Part shown: piece after piece, positions 61,401-64,000 of the stretch | Layout: every line of letters begins with the position of its first letter | How positions within the stretch are numbered: position 1 is the first letter of the stretch | DNA from: Natrinema hispanicum | GTDB taxonomy: Archaea > Halobacteriota > Halobacteria > Halobacteriales > Natrialbaceae | Direction: 5' to 3' | Assembly: GCF_004217335.1 (NCBI RefSeq) | Contig: NZ_SHMP01000002.1 | Location: 1 to 64,000, forward strand | DNA: 64,000 bases | The notes under the pieces: model-generated | Databases searched by the model: none | Seen by the model: the letters and a program-made list of their open reading frames with translations, nothing else | What the model was told of the DNA's origin: nothing | Translations under genes and position numbers: made by a program

Positions 61401-61792
61401 GTCAGGCACTCGTTCGCGTCGAAGAACACGGAACGTACCCGCTGCATATCGTCGCTGACGACTTCGAGAAACGGGTTATCGACTACGAGCCCGAGGACCA
61501 GGCCTTCATCGAGCAGGCGATTCGCGACGAGCCAGCGGAGTTGCTCGCCTTCGAAGAGTTCGTCGAGAACGAAGCCCAGCGCAACGCGCTTGCAACCCGT
61601 CTCGATCTCAGCGCAGATGCGGCCAGTCGGCTTCTCGAGACAGATCTCACGAAAGAGGAAATTCTCGATGCAGTCGTCGAGCACTCCCTCGAGACAGACA
61701 GTGAGAAATCATCTGTCCGGCCTGATGGTGGAGAATCAGCTACTGCACAGGATACGACTGAAACGGAGTCTGACACCCAAGATCATGACTAG
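58475..61792 (+). CDS. virB4: VirB4-like ATPase with N-terminal membrane helices
   Basis: The protein has 1105 residues. Two transmembrane helices near the start (LMLFLAVAFVTVVAATFVP; LTIPVLGFGLMLVTLLFLL) resemble a VirB3/PrgI-type module fused to VirB4. The motor domain shows Walker A VVGMPGAGKTF near 633-643 and Walker B LAIDEAHYLFE near 877, with a conserved QTAQEF motif. It powers assembly of the transfer channel. ATG 58475 is preferred to GTG codons at 58463 or 58466. A poorly conserved acidic insert lies around residues 360-400. The end overlaps the next gene by 8 bases. Confidence 0.85.
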   Translation: MSTNSADHDYTARKIHQSLGGTTAFFRGYTIGELMLFLAVAFVTVVAATFVPAALTIPVLGFGLMLVTLLFLLHKVKPRYLWLTEWLAARLSWAIKNKEYTHGGEDNSEVRYLTRLQRVYPHAIERTDGALVGAMKVEPANMALEDDDAWAKAVQSLSEFANSTVDFPVKIYVTSREVDDDETIRAHQDRLADADVRSRPVLKRLLEEYVGANTTDNGEIDSETTTIREYYLITAVNDEDIEHFDKTDDSVLAYLADLPAVGRLFSRFQTDDLTDAEREQFKEEHLESRLTQLRRGGSSLYRCSVSPVDAYDLARITKEYWTCHPEEYADITNALGTFPVVSHGISDGVPATPDPDDVLDAMAEHDSPSDTASSDRGEDTIDEDAVDDSSTGTDDRLPDTSTMHQSVIAPSTVDWETTYAVINDETYVRTFWIEQFPEEPPDGLLERLLLDTELQTDISIHLDPFDSQSAQDMMADWISDLKINQHDSNSLKSEDLQEDIDQAKYMRSLVRANKASFYRGGVFIRLAANSQQELDNQTTRLRSIIKDAPANCTLKVASRWQERGLATVSPLGANELGCDRMSTLTNQAVGAMFPFSSNYLMMDEGIEYGYHGHNGSPIRINPWALETGHSELVVGMPGAGKTFGDIMRHLRMMKRRNDTMLVLVDPVGGFRGIADALNAKTITVGGDTKLNPLEIRETPQHVLDSGDGISPLSAKKDEVYAVLENFLNARDIELGTETGVLSYVIDEAYRQAGIIEDDVSTHTSANSPTMQDVHRILCDIAENPDEHNIAKSDSARERAVQYADDLAIAFQPFREGGSYENLSHHSEIDILEGDNKVVYIDLGQIEGSASGIDRQTFLMQLLLSTIYQQAKNTQRNVELAIDEAHYLFEDQANLDFLETAFRHQRHAGLRMVLLSQTAQEFYETEQAEKIIGMCPIKVLHKLPELDDRTADKIGLTEEQRRYVRGADAGNEDLGYSQALVRVEEHGTYPLHIVADDFEKRVIDYEPEDQAFIEQAIRDEPAELLAFEEFVENEAQRNALATRLDLSADAASRLLETDLTKEEILDAVVEHSLETDSEKSSVRPDGGESATAQDTTETESDTQDHD

Positions 61793-62933
61793 GTTTAATC
61801 AGATCAAGACAATCATAGGTTCGTCGCCACAGTACGAGGCGACGCAACTCGACTTTGGAGAGTACGATTCGTTCGTCCAACGGCAAGCGGACACGCCAGG
61901 AACGCTGCTGCGGATCCGCCCATACAAAGAGAACAACGGTATCGCGGACGGGGCCGGGGTCCTCCAGTCAGTCCACGATGTGACGACGAACTTCCGTGGG
62001 AAGAATACGAGTGACCACCACTCGTTTGAGGTCTGGTTTGATGAAGGGAAGATCAAGTTCTACATGCACGCTGCCACTGAGGCAGCAGCCGACAAGTTCA
62101 GACGGCGTGTTGGGAACAACTACGCCAACAGTGAGGTTTTCCCGGTCGAGGAGGGCTATGCGTTCCCCGTTATCGACGCTGACGAGTACGTTGCCGGCGC
62201 GTGGCTCGAGATGGAGAAAATCCCCTACTATCCGATTCGTCATCACAACAGCGAGGGCTTCGAGACGGATCCCTACGGCGAGATTACGAGCGAGATGCTC
62301 TCGCTCGATGAGAGTACCGTCGTTACGCAGGTCGTGTTTCGACCTGCGAAACAGTCGTGGACTGACGGCGACCGGTTCAAGCACAATAGCGTCGACGAAC
62401 TCGCGCACGCGCTTCGCCAAGGGACATCCGTCGGCTTGCTCAATCCCCGAACGCGACCGCCAAGCGAGAAGGACAAACAGGCTGCGAAAACCATCGAACG
62501 GCAACGTGGCCAGCAGGCGTTCCACGTGAACATTCGCGTGCTTGCTGCCTCGAGCGAGCAAGACGAGGCTGAGGCTCGTGCTCGTGGCGTCGCGGGGATG
62601 TTCAGGAAGTACTACAACGCAATCACTGAGCAGGGCCTCGACGACAAGCCTGTCTGGCATCGCCGAGAGAGCAAACGCGCAACGCGGCTTCGACAGTTCG
62701 TTGAGCGAATGCGTGACCGCGAGTGGATCGATCGACACATGATTATGACCGTCGACGAACTCGCCGGCGTCGCACATATCCCCAATGCAGAGATTGAGAC
62801 GCCGAATATCGACTGGCGATATACCCGACGTGGTGACCGCGCCCCTGCCGATCTCGGCCAATACGAACAGTCCACCAGTAGCAGCGCTTCCACTGAACAC
62901 AACGTTACTAACAGAGGACACGATGGTGTTTGA
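61785..62933 (+). CDS. Conjugation-associated protein, 382 aa
   Basis: The protein starts at ATG 61785 inside the end of the VirB4-like gene. It begins FNQIKTIIGSSPQYEATQLD, then LLRIRPYKENNGIADGAGV and SFEVWFDEGKIKFYMHAATE. A long helical region (EQDEAEARARGVAGMFRKYY) carries on to an Arg-rich end. No known motif is visible. The conserved place between VirB4-like and VirD4-like genes indicates a structural or accessory transfer protein. Its stop overlaps the next start. Confidence 0.6.
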   Translation: MTRFNQIKTIIGSSPQYEATQLDFGEYDSFVQRQADTPGTLLRIRPYKENNGIADGAGVLQSVHDVTTNFRGKNTSDHHSFEVWFDEGKIKFYMHAATEAAADKFRRRVGNNYANSEVFPVEEGYAFPVIDADEYVAGAWLEMEKIPYYPIRHHNSEGFETDPYGEITSEMLSLDESTVVTQVVFRPAKQSWTDGDRFKHNSVDELAHALRQGTSVGLLNPRTRPPSEKDKQAAKTIERQRGQQAFHVNIRVLAASSEQDEAEARARGVAGMFRKYYNAITEQGLDDKPVWHRRESKRATRLRQFVERMRDREWIDRHMIMTVDELAGVAHIPNAEIETPNIDWRYTRRGDRAPADLGQYEQSTSSSASTEHNVTNRGHDGV

Positions 62934-64000
62934 TCGATTCTTTGACCGTAGCAAATCCGAAGAGGCAACAGAAGACATGGAGACCGAGCCAGCGACACAA
63001 GCTACTGGTGACGGTGACTCTCCGCTCGATTCACCACCGGCTCCCCAATCCCAACTCGGCGAGACATACGATATCGATGAACAGAAGACCAGTTCCATCG
63101 GTGGTAAGCAAGCTATCACTGAAACGACTCAGGAGGGCACTGTTGCAGGACCATTTGTCCGCGAGATGTTCGAGGCAGGTGTCGAGACACCGTCTGCACC
63201 ACTCTGGATCGGCTACGATAAGGATCCTCAGCGAGGCTTCCGTGAAGTCCCGCTTCGCTTTGACTCGCTTTTCCGCCATATCTGGATTACGGGCACCACT
63301 GGCTACGGGAAAACTACAGCGCTACTGAATATGATGGTCCAGTGGGCCTACTCCGGCTATGGCTTCACGTACTTCGATCCGAAAGGCCGAGACTCCCGAG
63401 AGCTCCTGCGCAAACTCCCTGAACATCGACTCGAGGACGTGGTCTGGATTGAGCCTGGTTCGACCACCCATGAGAAGACGATCGGGATGAACTTCCTCGA
63501 GGTGCCCGAGTGCGAGACGACCGAAGAACTCGAGAACGAGATCGAAAACCGAGTCGAGAACCTGAAAGCGGTCTTCGACACCTCTGACTACTGGGGTATC
63601 AACATGGAGGCGATCACTGAGTCGATGGCCCGGGCAATGATGAAATCGGAGAAGCCGTTCTCGATCATCGATATGTACTTCACGTTGCTCAACGCCGAGC
63701 GGCGCGAAGACTTCGCTCTCGATGTCGAGGACCCCTACATCAGGGAGTTCTGCCTCGAGATTGCGAATATGGAGGAGGAGACGATCCGTCCCCTCCTGAA
63801 ACGGATCAAGTCATGGGTTGAGAATTCGGTGATTCGTCGGATCATTGCCCATCGTGAGAGTACGATCGATTTCCGAGACATCATCGACAACGATCGGATC
63901 GTTATCGTTCGAACGCCCGTCGAGAATACAGATATCAAGAAGATGGTCACGCTCGGTGTGATGCGCAACCTCTGGAGTGCCATTCAGCACCGGTCGTACG
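62923..64000 (+). CDS. virD4: VirD4/TraD-like coupling ATPase, 3' end outside window
   Basis: The frame begins at ATG 62923 (VFDRFFDRSKSEEATEDMET) and remains open to the window edge, so the C-terminus is missing. Walker A TGTTGYGKTTALLNMMV begins near residue 122. YFDPKGRDSRELLRKLPE follows the usual pattern of coupling ATPases and type IV secretion motors, and RIVIVRTPVENTDIKKMV is a later strand. It should feed DNA to the channel. Together with VirB4- and VirB6-like genes it defines the conjugation module. Confidence 0.85.
   Translation, partial: MVFDRFFDRSKSEEATEDMETEPATQATGDGDSPLDSPPAPQSQLGETYDIDEQKTSSIGGKQAITETTQEGTVAGPFVREMFEAGVETPSAPLWIGYDKDPQRGFREVPLRFDSLFRHIWITGTTGYGKTTALLNMMVQWAYSGYGFTYFDPKGRDSRELLRKLPEHRLEDVVWIEPGSTTHEKTIGMNFLEVPECETTEELENEIENRVENLKAVFDTSDYWGINMEAITESMARAMMKSEKPFSIIDMYFTLLNAERREDFALDVEDPYIREFCLEIANMEEETIRPLLKRIKSWVENSVIRRIIAHRESTIDFRDIIDNDRIVIVRTPVENTDIKKMVTLGVMRNLWSAIQHRSY

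Noticed and set aside
61368..61784. Upstream extension of the 382-residue conjugation protein
   Set aside because: It overlaps the VirB4-like gene in another frame by 400 bases and has shadow-type composition; ATG 61785 gives normal coupling.

Overview
The window is haloarchaeal DNA and reads as accessory, plasmid-like sequence. The signs are very acidic predicted proteins, frequent CTCGAG-rich codon context in the GC-rich genes, TATA-type promoters placed about 27-31 bases before start codons, Tat-type secretion signals, Orc1/Cdc6 replication with origin-box repeats, and archaeal TBP and TFB relatives. It most likely comes from a megaplasmid, or a large integrative/conjugative element, of a Natrialbales-type organism. 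The genus cannot be fixed from the sequence alone.

Layout. (1) 1-16.7 kb: small zinc-ribbon and other conserved haloarchaeal accessory proteins, an OB-fold protein cut by the window edge, an HD-domain protein, a frameshifted coiled-coil gene and an M48 protease remnant. A coupled pair follows (DUF6884-like protein plus tandem GIY-YIG protein), then an ArdC-like antirestriction protein, a uracil-DNA-glycosylase-like protein, a UPF1-like helicase, and a GHKL ATPase with a C-terminal zincin motif. (2) 16.7-21.4 kb: AT-rich island with an HNH endonuclease fused to an RpoP-like zinc ribbon, a winged-helix gene next to a strongly asymmetric TBP paralogue, and a restriction-modification locus (PD-ExK endonuclease, winged-helix regulator, DNA methyltransferase). 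(3) 21.4-33 kb: a ribosomal protein S6e gene among gene remnants. It is followed by an AT-rich minus-strand operon of four unrecognised proteins built around a 1035-residue P-loop ATPase, and by a divergent pair, ADP-ribosylglycohydrolase plus HAD/HEAT-repeat protein. (4) 33-42.3 kb: the replication and maintenance module. It has an intact orc1/cdc6 flanked by about eight origin-box repeats, a remnant of a second orc1, a ParA system with a hexamer-periodic candidate centromere, a tyrosine recombinase and decayed recombinase and IS sequences. (5) 42.4-51.5 kb: a giant secreted protein with five 121-residue repeats and a polymorphic-toxin-like C-terminus, an overlapping lipoprotein gene, an MCM helicase remnant, and a Tat-exported propeller protein with one predicted membrane segment and an Mrr-like nuclease domain. 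(6) 51.5-53.8 kb: two adjacent insertion sequences rich in long hairpins. (7) 53.9-64 kb: a conjugation (type IV secretion-like) operon with pilin-like, VirB6-like, VirB4-like and VirD4-like proteins, running off the right edge.

Together the parts form a self-replicating, self-partitioning, probably conjugative element carrying several defence or conflict loci. The candidates most likely to be undescribed are the four-gene ATPase operon (23.9-29.7 kb), the toxin/lipoprotein/propeller-nuclease cluster (42.5-51.5 kb), the transcription-factor-derived proteins (HNH-RpoP and half-decayed TBP), and the DUF6884/tandem GIY-YIG pair. All functional statements rest on motif recognition by eye; no database search was run.
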